47,297 nt of DNA from Vicinamibacterales bacterium (lineage in GTDB: Bacteria > Acidobacteriota > Vicinamibacteria > Vicinamibacterales > UBA2999). Both the position numbers and the translations under genes were made by a program. Each line of letters begins with the position of its first letter. Positions within the stretch are counted from its first letter, which is position 1. Below are positions 17,558 through 26,332 of the stretch, piece by piece. The notes under the pieces were generated by a model. That model was not told the origin of the DNA. It did no database searches and saw only the letters and a list, made by a program, of their open reading frames with translations. Location: the NCBI GenBank assembly GCA_030680175.1, contig JAUXWO010000119.1, positions 1-47,297 on the forward strand, written 5' to 3'.

Positions 17558-18865
17558 ATGCCACTCGTCACCTGGGCCGTCATTACGGTCCTGATCCTGA
17601 TTAACGCCCTCTACGTCGCGGCCGAGTTCGCGGCCGTGAGCGTCCGCGCCAGCCGGATCCGGCGCCTCGCCGACGAGGGGGACGGCCTCGCGCAGCGGCT
17701 GCTGCCCGTGCTCGAGAACGGCGCCGCGCTCGACCGCTACATCGCGACCTGCCAGGTCGGCATCACGGTCTCGAGCCTGCTGCTCGGCGCCGTCGCGCAG
17801 GCCACGCTGGCCGTCGCGCTCACGCCGGTGCTCGTGGCGGCGTTCGACCTCTCGCTGCTGGCGGCGGCCTCGACGGCGGCGACGACGGTGCTCATCGGGC
17901 TCACCGGCCTCCAGGTCGTGTTCGGCGAGCTCGTGCCGAAGTCCCTCGCCCTGCAGTACCCGACCAACACCGCGCGATTCACGATCATCCCGACGGTGTG
18001 GTCGATGTACGCAATGGGGTGGTTCACCACCCTGCTGAACGGGAGCGGCGCCTGGCTCCTGCGCCTGCTGCGCCTGCCGGTGACCGGCCATCGCCACGTG
18101 CACTCGCCCGAGGAGATCGAGCTGCTCATCGCCGACAGCCGCGATGGCGGGCTGCTCGAGCCCGAGGAGCAGCGCTGGCTGCGTCAGGCGCTGCGGTTCA
18201 GCGCCCGGCCCGTGCGGCAGCTGATGGTGCCCCGCACCGATCTGGCCGCGATCGACGCCGACGCGCCCATCGCCGACATCCTGGCCTTCGTGTCGCGGTC
18301 GCCGTTCACGCGCCTGCCGGTCTACCGGGGGCGTGTCGACGAGATCGTGGGCGTGCTCCACGCCAAGCAGCTGATGCAGGGCTTCGTCCTCGAGGGCGAC
18401 GCGCTCCGGCTCGACGCCGCGCTCCAGCCAGCCGTGTTCGTGCCGGAGACGATGTTCGCCGACGCGCTGCTGGAATTGCTGCGGGCCGAGCGTACGCACA
18501 TGGCGTTTGTGGTGGACGAGTTCGGCGGGCTGACGGGCATGGTGACGATCGGCGACGTGCTCGCGGATCTGCTCGGCCCCCTCGACGGCCAGCGCCCCGA
18601 GCGGAGGCCGGAACGCCTGCCCGATGGCGGGTTCCGCCTGCCCGGGCACATCCGCCTGGACGGCCTCGCCGAGGCCGTGGGCTGGACGTGGGAGGGGGAG
18701 GCCGAGACCGTGGGCGGACTCGTCACCGCCCTGCTGGGGCGCATGCCGGTCAAGGGCGACCGGCTCTCCATCGAGGGGCGTCACGTCGAGGTCGAGGCGG
18801 CGACACCACGCACCGTGCTGTCCGTCGTGGTCGGGCCTGCCGGCAGCGGGAGGACGCGTGGCTGA
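17558..18865 (+). CDS. Hemolysin/CNNM-family membrane transporter with CBS domains (copy 1)
   Basis: This 435-residue protein begins with a DUF21/CNNM membrane domain (residues about 1-195; ITVLILINALYVAAEFAAVSV is typical, and FGELVPKSLALQ matches the family). Two CBS modules span about 205-330 (LMVPRTDLAAID and FVVDEFGGLTGMVTIGDVL) and a CorC_HlyC-type C-terminal domain ends it. The family is implicated in magnesium or other divalent-cation efflux. Its stop overlaps the start of the second copy by 8 bp, so the two are translated together and may act as a heteromer. Confidence 0.9.
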   Translation: MPLVTWAVITVLILINALYVAAEFAAVSVRASRIRRLADEGDGLAQRLLPVLENGAALDRYIATCQVGITVSSLLLGAVAQATLAVALTPVLVAAFDLSLLAAASTAATTVLIGLTGLQVVFGELVPKSLALQYPTNTARFTIIPTVWSMYAMGWFTTLLNGSGAWLLRLLRLPVTGHRHVHSPEEIELLIADSRDGGLLEPEEQRWLRQALRFSARPVRQLMVPRTDLAAIDADAPIADILAFVSRSPFTRLPVYRGRVDEIVGVLHAKQLMQGFVLEGDALRLDAALQPAVFVPETMFADALLELLRAERTHMAFVVDEFGGLTGMVTIGDVLADLLGPLDGQRPERRPERLPDGGFRLPGHIRLDGLAEAVGWTWEGEAETVGGLVTALLGRMPVKGDRLSIEGRHVEVEAATPRTVLSVVVGPAGSGRTRG

Positions 18866-20174
18866 ACTCCTGGTCATCGTCGTCATCCTCGTCCTCGTCC
18901 TGCTGAACGGCATGTTCGTCGCGGCGGAATTCGCCGTGGTGGGTGCGTCCCGGCACGCGGTCCAGCAGGCGGCGCGGTCCGGCAGGCGCGGCGCGCGCGC
19001 GCTCTCGCGGGTCGTGAGCGATGCCACGACCCAGGACCGCTTCATCGCCAGCGCGCAGATCGGGATCACCCTCGCGAGCCTCGGGCTGGGGATGTACGGC
19101 GAGCACGCCGTGGCCGGCTGGTTCATGCAGGCCTTCACCGCGATGGGCCAGGCCGGCTGGGTGGCGGCGTCCTCCGTGTCCACGGGGCTGGCGGTCGGGA
19201 TCCTGACGTATCTCCACATCGTCGTGGGGGAGATGGTCCCGAAGTCGCTCGCCCTCCAGCGCCCCGAGCACACGGGCTACCGCATCGTCGGGCCGATGCG
19301 GGTGTTCGGGACGGTCATCGCCCCGGCGGTACTCGCCTTGAACACCCTCGGCAACGGGTTGCTGCGCCTGGTGGGCGTGGACCGGCGGCGTCCGAGCGCC
19401 GACCGGTACTACACGCCCGAGGAACTCCAGGTCGTCGTCCGCGAGAGCGGCGCGCACGGGACCATCGCCCCGAGCGCCGCACGCGTGATCGACCAGCTCC
19501 TGGAATTCGGCGCGCTCACCGCCCGCGACGTCATGCAGCCGCGTGTCCGCATCGTCGGCCTGCCGATCGGGCTGGCGGGCGATGCACTGCGGGCGGTCCT
19601 GTCGACCGATTTGCACACACGCTATCCGGTGTTCGACGGCGATCCCGATCACATCGTGGGCAGCGTGCATGTGAAGGAACTCTTCGCCGTGGTGCGAAGC
19701 GGGCGCGCCGTCGCACTGACCGACGTGACGTCGATGGCCACCGTGCCGGAAACCGCACGGCTGGACCAGGTGTTGACGGCGATGCGCCGCGAGCGCAACG
19801 CCATGGCGCTGGTCGTCGACGAGCACGGCGGGACCGCCGGCATCGTCACGCTCGAGGACCTGTTCGAGGAGGTCGTGGGCGACATCGACGAGGGGCCCTC
19901 CCAGGGGCCGGCGCCGGAGCCGGCGGGGCGGCTCCTGGTACCGGGGACGCTTCGCATCGACGAGCTGGCGGAGCAGACCGGGATCGACGTGAGCCATCCC
20001 GACGTCGAACGGGTGAGCGGGCTGATCCTGACCCTGCTCGGACGGGTGCCGGTCGTGGGTGACACGGTGACGTTCCGCGGTGTGCGCTTCGAAGTGACGG
20101 CCGTCCAGGGCCGCGGCATCGAGGAGGTCGCCGTGGCCTGGGACCCCGGCGCGCCCGACGCGGCGCCGTCGTAG
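18858..20174 (+). CDS. Hemolysin/CNNM-family membrane transporter with CBS domains (copy 2)
   Basis: This 438-residue paralogue of the preceding gene has the same order: a DUF21 membrane domain (VLLNGMFVAAEFAVVGAS, VGEMVPKSLALQRP), two CBS domains (DVMQPRVRIVGLP; LVVDEHGGTAGIVTLEDLFE) and a C-terminal CorC_HlyC domain (VERVSGLILTLLGRVPVVGD). The start is GTG 18858, preceded by GGGAGG 4 bp away and lying inside the end of the upstream gene. The pair is followed closely by uvrC. Confidence 0.9.
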   Translation: MAELLVIVVILVLVLLNGMFVAAEFAVVGASRHAVQQAARSGRRGARALSRVVSDATTQDRFIASAQIGITLASLGLGMYGEHAVAGWFMQAFTAMGQAGWVAASSVSTGLAVGILTYLHIVVGEMVPKSLALQRPEHTGYRIVGPMRVFGTVIAPAVLALNTLGNGLLRLVGVDRRRPSADRYYTPEELQVVVRESGAHGTIAPSAARVIDQLLEFGALTARDVMQPRVRIVGLPIGLAGDALRAVLSTDLHTRYPVFDGDPDHIVGSVHVKELFAVVRSGRAVALTDVTSMATVPETARLDQVLTAMRRERNAMALVVDEHGGTAGIVTLEDLFEEVVGDIDEGPSQGPAPEPAGRLLVPGTLRIDELAEQTGIDVSHPDVERVSGLILTLLGRVPVVGDTVTFRGVRFEVTAVQGRGIEEVAVAWDPGAPDAAPS

Positions 20175-20180
20175 CCGACG

Positions 20181-22019
20181 ATGCCCATCCACGATCTCAA
20201 GGAGCAGATTGGCCGCCTCCCGGAGCAGCCGGGCGTCTACGTCTACCTGAACCGCGCCGGCGAGACGATCTACGTCGGCAAGGCGCGCGCCCTGCGGGAC
20301 CGCGTGCGCAGCTACCTCGCCGCCTCCGGCGCCAGCCCCAAGACGGCGGCCCTGCTCGACGAGGTCGCCGCGCTGGAGGTGATCGTCACCGATTCGGTGG
20401 TCGAGGCCCTGGCGCTCGAGAACAACCTGATCAAGCAGCGGGCGCCGAAGTACAACATCCTGCTGCGCGACGACAAGAACTACCCGTACCTCCGCCTGAC
20501 GTTGAGCGAGTCGTGCCCGCGCGTCCTGGTCGCACGCAGCGTGGAGCGCGACGGCGACTTCTACGCGGGGCCGTTCCTGCCGGCGCGGTTCGCCCGGCGC
20601 GCGCTGCTGCTCACGCACCGCCTCTTCGGCATGCGCTCGTGCAACGAGGTCATCACGGGCAAGCGGGCCCGGCCGTGCCTCGAGTACGACATCAAGCGGT
20701 GCCTCGCGCCGTGCGTCGACACGGTGTGCTCGCCGGAGCGGTACCGGCAGGCGGTGGACGACACGCGCCTGTTCCTCGAGGGCCGGAACCAGGAGCTGGC
20801 CGACGAGCTGCACGGGCGGATGATGGAGGCGGCCGCGGGCGAGCGCTTCGAGGAGGCCGCGCAGCTGCGCGACGCGATGCGCACCGTGCAGGCCGTGCGC
20901 GAACGCCAGCAGAAGATGGCCGGCACGGAGCTCGGCGATCGCGACGTGTTCGGCGTGAAGGTCGGCGCCGCCGGGGCGGTCGTGCAGGTGTTCGTCGTGC
21001 GCGGCGGGCGGGTGGTCGAGCGGCTCGAGTTGTCGAGCGGCGTCCCCGAGCCGGGCACCGCCGACGCCGACGTGCTCGAGGCCGCCGTGCAGCAGTACTA
21101 CACCGCGCAGACGCCGCCGCCCGAGGTGCACCTGCCGACGGCGCTGGCCGACCCGGAGCTGGTCGAGACCTGGCTCTCGAGCCTCGCGGGCCGCCGCGTC
21201 CACCTGCTCGTGCCGCAGCGGGGCGACAAGCGCGGGCTCGTGGAGCTCGCCACGCGGAACGCGGCCCTCGCGTATCAGTCGCGGATGAACGAGGGCGGCG
21301 CCGCGCACTTCGACGCCCTCGAGACGCTGCGCGCGATGCTCAAGCTGCCGGCGCTGCCGCGCCGCATCGAGTGCTTCGACATCTCCACCATCCAGGGCGC
21401 CGAGACCGTCGGCGCGCTCGTCGTCTGCGACGACGGGCGGATGAAGCCGTCGGAGTACCGGAAGTTCAAAGTGCAGGGCGCACAGGCCAGCGTGGCGGCG
21501 TCGGCGGGGGCGGCCGAGCCGCGCTTCCTCGACGACTTCGCCGCGATGGCGCAGGTGGTGCAGCGGCGCTACCTGCGCCTGCACGAGTCGGGCGGGCCGT
21601 TCCCCGACCTGATCGTGATCGACGGCGGCAAGGGCCAGTTGAACGCGGCCTATCGGGCGCTCGAGACGGTCGGTCTGGCCAACCTGGTTGCCATCGGCCT
21701 GGCCAAGCAGGAGGAGCTGGTCTTCACGCGCGACCACGACCAGCCGATCGCCCTGCCCGAGGGGTCGCCGGCGCTGCGGCTGCTGCAGCGGGTGCGCGAC
21801 GAGGCGCACCGGTTCGCCGTCACGTTCCACCGGCAGCGCCGGACCCGCCGGGACCTCCGGTCGGAGCTGGACGAGATTCCGGGCATCGGCGTCCGGCGCC
21901 GGAAGACCCTGCTGACCACCTTCGGGAGCCTGGCCGGGGTGCGGCGCGCCACCCGGGAGGAGCTGACGCCGGTGGTGGGCGCCAGGGCGGCCGACGCCAT
22001 CCTCCGGCACTTCGCGTAG
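20181..22019 (+). CDS. uvrC: UvrABC excinuclease subunit C
   Basis: This 612-residue nucleotide-excision-repair nuclease makes both incisions around a lesion handed over by UvrB. An N-terminal GIY-YIG domain (GVYVYLN...TIYVGKAR, residues 14-34) is followed by a UVR helical hairpin near residue 215 (MMEAAAGERFEEAAQLRDAM). The RNase-H-like nuclease follows, with FDISTIQG and DLIVIDGGKGQLNAA. Tandem helix-hairpin-helix motifs end the protein (EIPGIGVRRRKTLLTTFGSL). Length is normal. It starts 6 bp after the second CNNM gene and is likely in the same transcript. Confidence 0.97.
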   Translation: MPIHDLKEQIGRLPEQPGVYVYLNRAGETIYVGKARALRDRVRSYLAASGASPKTAALLDEVAALEVIVTDSVVEALALENNLIKQRAPKYNILLRDDKNYPYLRLTLSESCPRVLVARSVERDGDFYAGPFLPARFARRALLLTHRLFGMRSCNEVITGKRARPCLEYDIKRCLAPCVDTVCSPERYRQAVDDTRLFLEGRNQELADELHGRMMEAAAGERFEEAAQLRDAMRTVQAVRERQQKMAGTELGDRDVFGVKVGAAGAVVQVFVVRGGRVVERLELSSGVPEPGTADADVLEAAVQQYYTAQTPPPEVHLPTALADPELVETWLSSLAGRRVHLLVPQRGDKRGLVELATRNAALAYQSRMNEGGAAHFDALETLRAMLKLPALPRRIECFDISTIQGAETVGALVVCDDGRMKPSEYRKFKVQGAQASVAASAGAAEPRFLDDFAAMAQVVQRRYLRLHESGGPFPDLIVIDGGKGQLNAAYRALETVGLANLVAIGLAKQEELVFTRDHDQPIALPEGSPALRLLQRVRDEAHRFAVTFHRQRRTRRDLRSELDEIPGIGVRRRKTLLTTFGSLAGVRRATREELTPVVGARAADAILRHFA

Positions 22020-22040
22020 GCCGGTGCCGGCCGGGCCGGT

Positions 22041-22691
22041 GTGCTACCCTTTACTGCTTTGGGTGACCTGAACTTTTCCCAGCTGTTGGTCTCGATGCTC
22101 GTCCTGGTCGTCTCGCTGACGGTCCACGAGGCGGCGCACGCCTGGTCGGCGTTCCGGCTGGGGGACCCGACGGCGGCGTTGCTCGGCCGGCTGTCGCTCA
22201 ACCCGGCGGTGCATGTCGATGTGATCGGCACGCTGGTGTTCCCGATGGTCGCCCTGATGACGGGCTTCCCCCTGATCGGGTGGGCCAAGCCCGTCCCGGT
22301 GGATATGCGGAACCTGCGCACGCCGCGCCGCGACTTCGCGCTGATCGCGCTGGCGGGGCCGGTGAGCAACATCGGGATGGCGATCCTGGCGGCCGTGGCG
22401 TTCACGGTGGTCCGGCCGATGATCGACGGATCCGCGGCCGCCACGCTCGTGGCCACGGCGCTCCTGCTGGGCGTGCTGGTGAACGTGCTGCTGGCGGTGT
22501 TCAACATGCTGCCGGTGCCGCCGCTCGACGGCGGGAACGTGCTGATGGGGGTGCTCCCAGACGGGGCGGCGGCCCTGGTGAACCGGATGCGGCCCTTCGG
22601 CTTCATCCTGCTGTATCTGATGATGTTCTCGGGCGTGCTGTCCGCCATCATCCTTCCGGTGCGAAACATCGTGCTCTCATGGCTGCTGTGA
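22041..22691 (+). CDS. Site-2 protease family (M50) intramembrane metalloprotease
   Basis: This protein of up to 216 residues has about five or six membrane helices. The zinc site is H29-E30-A-A-H33 in the second hydrophobic segment, and the third ligand is Asp163 in NMLPVPPLDGG, both as in compact S2P-like (YwhC-type) proteases. The family cleaves membrane-embedded substrates, but this compact subgroup has no assigned substrate. The start may be GTG 22041 or TTG 22059; the latter fits the adjacent -10 box. It overlaps trpS by 13 bp. Confidence 0.88.
   Translation: MLPFTALGDLNFSQLLVSMLVLVVSLTVHEAAHAWSAFRLGDPTAALLGRLSLNPAVHVDVIGTLVFPMVALMTGFPLIGWAKPVPVDMRNLRTPRRDFALIALAGPVSNIGMAILAAVAFTVVRPMIDGSAAATLVATALLLGVLVNVLLAVFNMLPVPPLDGGNVLMGVLPDGAAALVNRMRPFGFILLYLMMFSGVLSAIILPVRNIVLSWLL
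22045..22050 (+). promoter_or_regulatory. Extended -10 for the site-2 protease gene
   Basis: TACCCT preceded by TGC lies 4 bp after GTG 22041 and 8 bp before the in-frame TTG 22059. If used, this promoter makes TTG 22059 the practical start, on a nearly leaderless mRNA. Confidence 0.4.
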
Positions 22692-23680
22692 CCACTCCTC
22701 GCGTCGTGTCGGGCATGCGTCCGACGGGCAAGCTCCACCTGGGCCACCTGATGGGCGCCCTGCAGAACTGGACGACGCTCCAGGAGCAGTACGACTGCTT
22801 CTACTTCGTCGCCGACTGGCACGCGCTGACGAGCCACTACGCCGACACGGCCGACATCGTGCCGAGCGCGCTCGACAACGTCGCGGACTGGATTGGCGCC
22901 GGCCTCGACCCGGAGAAGAGCACCTTCTTCGTGCAGTCGATGGTGCCCGAGCACGCGGAGCTCTTCCTGCTGCTGCAGATGGTGACGCCGATCCCGTGGC
23001 TCGAGCGCGTGCCGACGTACAAGGAGCAGATCGAGCAGCTGACCGACCGCGATCTGGGCAGCATCGGCTTCCTCGGCTACCCGCTGCTGCAGACGGCGGA
23101 CGTGATCATCTACAACGCCAACTTCGTCCCGGTCGGCGAGGATCAGGTGCCGCACCTCGAGCTGTCGCGCGAGGTCGTGCGCCGCTTCACGAACTTCTAC
23201 GGCGAGCTCTTCGTCGAGCCGCAGGCGCTGCTCACCCCGACGCCGCGCCTGCCCGGCCTCGACAACCGGAAGATGAGCAAGAGCTACAACAACACCATCG
23301 ACCTCTCCGACGATGCCGAGGCGGTGAAGCAGAAGGTGCGGCAGATGTACACGGATCCGAAGCGGGTGCGTGCCGACATCCCCGGCACCGTCGAGGGGAA
23401 CCCCGTCTTCATCTACCACGACGCCTTCAACACCAATCGCGACGAGGTCGAGGACCTGAAGGCCCGCTACCGCGCGGGGAAGGTCGGCGACGTCGAGGTG
23501 AAGACGAAGCTGGCGGCGGCCGTCAACCAGATGCTCGACCCGATTCGCGAGCGGCGTGCCGCCGCCCTGGCGCGCCCCGGCTACCTGCGCGAGGTGCTCG
23601 TCGAGGGATCGCGCCGCGCCCGCGCGGAAGCCCAGGCCACGATGGCCCGCGTGCGCGCGGCCGTCGGCCTGCAGTACTGA
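22679..23680 (+). CDS. trpS: Tryptophanyl-tRNA synthetase
   Basis: This 333-residue class I synthetase charges tRNA-Trp. The HIGH-like motif is in GKLHLGHLMGAL near residue 17, and the KMSKS loop is exact at KMSKSYNN near residue 198. The conserved TADVIIYNANFVPVGEDQ segment contributes to the Trp pocket. Length is typical. The ATG lies inside the end of the protease gene, so translation is coupled. scpA starts 21 bp downstream. Confidence 0.97.
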   Translation: MAAVTTPRVVSGMRPTGKLHLGHLMGALQNWTTLQEQYDCFYFVADWHALTSHYADTADIVPSALDNVADWIGAGLDPEKSTFFVQSMVPEHAELFLLLQMVTPIPWLERVPTYKEQIEQLTDRDLGSIGFLGYPLLQTADVIIYNANFVPVGEDQVPHLELSREVVRRFTNFYGELFVEPQALLTPTPRLPGLDNRKMSKSYNNTIDLSDDAEAVKQKVRQMYTDPKRVRADIPGTVEGNPVFIYHDAFNTNRDEVEDLKARYRAGKVGDVEVKTKLAAAVNQMLDPIRERRAAALARPGYLREVLVEGSRRARAEAQATMARVRAAVGLQY

Positions 23681-23701
23681 GCCCAGCCGCGGAACCGTGC
23701 G

Positions 23702-24679
23702 ATGAGCCAACCGTCCGAACCGACCGACCGTCGCGCCCGTCTCGAAGAGGACTTCGAGTCGCAGCTCGAGACCATCCGGATCCGGCTGCAGTCCTTCGAG
23801 GGGCCGCTCGACCTGCTCGTGCACCTGATCAAGAAGCACGAGATCAACGTCTACGACATCCCGATCGCGCTCATCACGAAGCAGTACCTCGACTACCTCG
23901 ACCTGATGCAGGAGCTGAACCTCGACATCGCGAGCGAGTTCCTGGTGATGGCGTCGACGCTGATTCACATCAAGAGCCGGACGCTGCTGCCGCGGCCCGA
24001 CCCCGCGCAGGAGGACGGCGAGGACGCCGAGGACCCGCGCGACGCGCTCGTCCGGCGCCTGCTCGAACACCAGACCTTCAAGGCGGCGGCCGAACTGCTG
24101 CACGAGCGGCAGACCCTGCGTGGCGCGCAGTGGACGCGCCCCGACTCCCGCATCGAGGCGGTGGCCGGCGACGACTACGAGCCGGAACTCGAGGTCGATC
24201 TCTTCAGCCTGCTCGCCGCCTTCCGCAAGGTGCTCGAGCGCACGCGCGAGCGGCCGCCCGTCATGCTGCCGCCCGAGCAGGTGCCCATCGAGGTGCGCAT
24301 CGAGCAGCTGCTCGAGCGGCTCTCGGAGACGGAGGCGTGCGGCTTCGACGAGCTGTTCGAGGATGTGGGCACGCGTCCGGACATGATCGTCACGTTCCTG
24401 GCGCTGCTCGAGATGATCCGTCTCAAGCTGATCCGCGTGTTCCAGTCCGGCGCGTTCACGCCGATTCGCGTCTACAAGCGCGCGCGGCCGGCGGATGCGC
24501 CGCACCCGATTCACGATCCCGAAGACGAGTACCGCGCGCACCATCCGCCGCCCTCGGCGATCCCCGCCCCGACGCCCGCCGCCGATCGCCCCTCCGAGGA
24601 TGAGGGCGACAACGTACCGGCAGGCGACGATGGGGATGACGACGAGGACGCGGGTGAAGAGCAGGACGAGGACCGATGA
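23702..24679 (+). CDS. scpA: Segregation and condensation protein A
   Basis: This 325-residue kleisin subunit of the SMC-ScpAB condensin complex has the conserved N-terminal signature FEGPLDLLVHLIKKHEINVYDIPIA (in pieces, from about residue 34) and the helix IASEFLVMASTLIHIKSRTLLPR, also conserved. The C-terminal winged helix (about residues 200-265) carries FDELFEDVGTRPDMIVTFLALLEM. A low-complexity acidic tail of about 50 residues follows, beyond the family's usual end. It overlaps scpB by 4 bp. Confidence 0.95.
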   Translation: MSQPSEPTDRRARLEEDFESQLETIRIRLQSFEGPLDLLVHLIKKHEINVYDIPIALITKQYLDYLDLMQELNLDIASEFLVMASTLIHIKSRTLLPRPDPAQEDGEDAEDPRDALVRRLLEHQTFKAAAELLHERQTLRGAQWTRPDSRIEAVAGDDYEPELEVDLFSLLAAFRKVLERTRERPPVMLPPEQVPIEVRIEQLLERLSETEACGFDELFEDVGTRPDMIVTFLALLEMIRLKLIRVFQSGAFTPIRVYKRARPADAPHPIHDPEDEYRAHHPPPSAIPAPTPAADRPSEDEGDNVPAGDDGDDDEDAGEEQDEDR

Positions 24680-25578
24680 GCCACGACGAGAACGACGCCC
24701 CTGACGCCCCCGGTGCCGCTGACGCACCGGCCCCTGACGCACTCGCGCCTGAGTCGCCCGAGACAGCCGAGGCCGTTCAGTCACCGGAGGCCGCCGACGC
24801 CCCCGAGGCCTCCGAGTCTTCCGAGGTCGCCGAGGCCTCCGAGACCTCCGAGGTCGCCGAGGCCTCCGAGGTCCCGGAGACCGTAGACGAACGCCCCCGC
24901 CTGGCGACCGAGCAGCTCAAGGCCATCATCGAGGCGCTGGTGTTTGCCTCGCCCGAGCCGCTGACGCCGCGCACGCTCTTCAAGGTGCTGTCGGACGAGC
25001 CGAAGGAGGACGTCCAGGCGGCGCTCGCCGCGCTCGAGGCGGACTACGAGCAGCGGGGCGGCGGCCTGCACCTCGTGCGCGTGGCCGGCGGCTACCAGAT
25101 CACGTCGCGGCCGGAGCTCCACGACTGGATGCGGCGCCTGTTCCACGAGCGCACGACGCAGAAGCTGTCGGTCGCGTCGCTCGAGACGCTGTCGGTCGTG
25201 GCCTATCGCCAGCCGGTGACGGCCGCGGAGATCACCGAGATCCGCGGCGTCAACACGTCAGGCGTCCTCTCGACGCTGCTCGAGCGCCACCTGATCAAGA
25301 TCGTCGGCCGCAAGAACGTCGTCGGGCGTCCGTTTCTCTACGGGACGACGCGCGAGTTCCTGATCCGGTTCGGGCTCAAGGACCTGGCGGACCTGCCGCG
25401 CATCGAGGACATGGTGCAGGCGCTCGGCTTCGACCCGCCGGCGCTGCTCGTCGAGAAGCCCATCGAAGAGGACATGCTCCCGCTCGAGGAAGGCGACGAT
25501 GGGTTCGACGGTGGCACCGAAGGCGAGTCAGCACCCGTGTCCGACGCCTCCGACGACGACCCGAATCCGTCGGCGTAG
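24676..25578 (+). CDS. scpB: Segregation and condensation protein B
   Basis: This 300-residue tandem winged-helix protein partners ScpA in the SMC complex. The core runs from about residue 78 to 255 and includes LKAIIEALVFASPEPLTPRTL and the conserved LETLSVVAYRQPVTAAEITEIRGV, in pieces. The first 75 residues are an unusual acidic repeat of Glu, Ala and Ser with units such as SEVAEASE, and the C-terminus is also acidic. Together with the acidic ScpA tail this suggests adapted flexible linkers. Confidence 0.94.
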   Translation: MSHDENDAPDAPGAADAPAPDALAPESPETAEAVQSPEAADAPEASESSEVAEASETSEVAEASEVPETVDERPRLATEQLKAIIEALVFASPEPLTPRTLFKVLSDEPKEDVQAALAALEADYEQRGGGLHLVRVAGGYQITSRPELHDWMRRLFHERTTQKLSVASLETLSVVAYRQPVTAAEITEIRGVNTSGVLSTLLERHLIKIVGRKNVVGRPFLYGTTREFLIRFGLKDLADLPRIEDMVQALGFDPPALLVEKPIEEDMLPLEEGDDGFDGGTEGESAPVSDASDDDPNPSA

Positions 25579-25583
25579 CGCCC

Positions 25584-25632
25584 TTGACGCCGGCCGGCGT
25601 TAGTGGTCATACTTTTATGACCAACAAGGAGG
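25584..25632 (+). promoter_or_regulatory. Autoregulated promoter/operator of the toxin-antitoxin pair
   Basis: TTGACG (25584-25589), an 18-bp spacer and CATACT (25608-25613) form a good promoter. A perfect 8-bp inverted repeat TGGTCATA/TATGACCA (25604-25611 and 25616-25623, 4-bp centre) covers the -10 and the start of transcription, where an antitoxin dimer would block it. The ribosome-binding site AAGGAGG (25626-25632) is 6 bp before the antitoxin ATG. Confidence 0.75.
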
Positions 25633-25638
25633 CTGCGC

Positions 25639-25905
25639 ATGGCCCGGAAGAAGCAGGCGCCAGCGGACCGGTCGACGATTCCCGCCGCGGAGTTCAAGGC
25701 CGGCTGTCTCGCCCTGATGGATCGCGTGCGCGAGCGGGGCGAGGAGTACATCGTCACCAAGCACGGCGAGCCCGTCGCGCGCCTGGTGCCCGTGGCGCCC
25801 GAGACCGCCCGGTCGCCGTTCGGGTGGATCGCCGGCAGCGTGACCGAACACGGCGACATCGTCACGCCGCTCGACGAGCCGTGGGAGGCCGCGGCCGGTG
25901 AGTGA
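25639..25905 (+). CDS. Antitoxin of Phd/YefM type
   Basis: This 88-residue protein has a Lys/Arg-rich N-terminus and the Phd/YefM core PAAEFKAGCLALMDRVRERG followed by EYIVTKHGEPVARLVPV, the beta-strand pair that makes the DNA-binding dimer. The Trp-containing tail (WIAGSVTEHGDIVTPLDEPW) is the expected disordered part that wraps the toxin. It overlaps the toxin gene by 8 bp and is preceded by a strong ribosome-binding site and a palindromic operator, which fits autoregulation. Confidence 0.9.
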   Translation: MARKKQAPADRSTIPAAEFKAGCLALMDRVRERGEEYIVTKHGEPVARLVPVAPETARSPFGWIAGSVTEHGDIVTPLDEPWEAAAGE

Positions 25906-26332
25906 CGGCGCCCCGCTGTTGCTCGATACCCACGTCTGGATCTGGATGGTGAACGGCACGTCCGATCGGATCGGCCGTGCCGCGCGCGCGCGCCTCGAGA
26001 AGGCGTCGACGCACTACGCCCTGCGCGTGTCGGTCCTGTCGACGTGGGAGGTGGCGATGCTGGAAGCGCGCGGCCGTCTCACGCTGGCACTCGATTGTCG
26101 TGACTGGGTCGCGCGCGGGCTCGGTGCGCCCGGCGTCGTGCTCGAGGAACTCACGCCGGAGATCGCGGTCGAGAGCACGCGCCTGCCCGAGGCCGACGCC
26201 CTGCGCGATCCCGTTGACCGGATGCTCGTCGCGACCGCGCGCCAGCGGGAACTGACGCTCGTCACCGCCGACGCGGCGGTCCTGGCTTACGCGAAGGGCG
26301 GACGCCTGCGCGTACTGGACGCGCGGCGGTAG
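25898..26332 (+). CDS. PIN-domain toxin (VapC-like ribonuclease)
   Basis: This 144-residue PIN-domain protein is expected to cleave RNA when freed from its antitoxin. The acidic metal-binding set is complete: Asp10 (LLLDTHVW), Glu51 (STWEVAML), Asp104/Asp107 (LRDPVDRMLVA) and Asp125 (TADAAVLAY). The start is GTG 25898 inside the antitoxin gene. Its last 71 bp, including the codon for Asp125, overlap antisense with the 3' end of rluB, an unusual convergent overlap. Confidence 0.9.
   Translation: MSDGAPLLLDTHVWIWMVNGTSDRIGRAARARLEKASTHYALRVSVLSTWEVAMLEARGRLTLALDCRDWVARGLGAPGVVLEELTPEIAVESTRLPEADALRDPVDRMLVATARQRELTLVTADAAVLAYAKGGRLRVLDARR

Noticed and set aside
18750-22010. Minus-strand open frame of about 1086 codons opposite uvrC and the CNNM genes
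   Set aside because: High GC leaves antisense frames open. The plus strand encodes clear conserved families over the whole stretch, and the antisense product is Arg/His/Gly/Ala-rich low-complexity sequence.
21650-24784. Minus-strand open frame of about 1044 codons opposite trpS and scpA
   Set aside because: It is a shadow of two well-recognised genes and matches no family.
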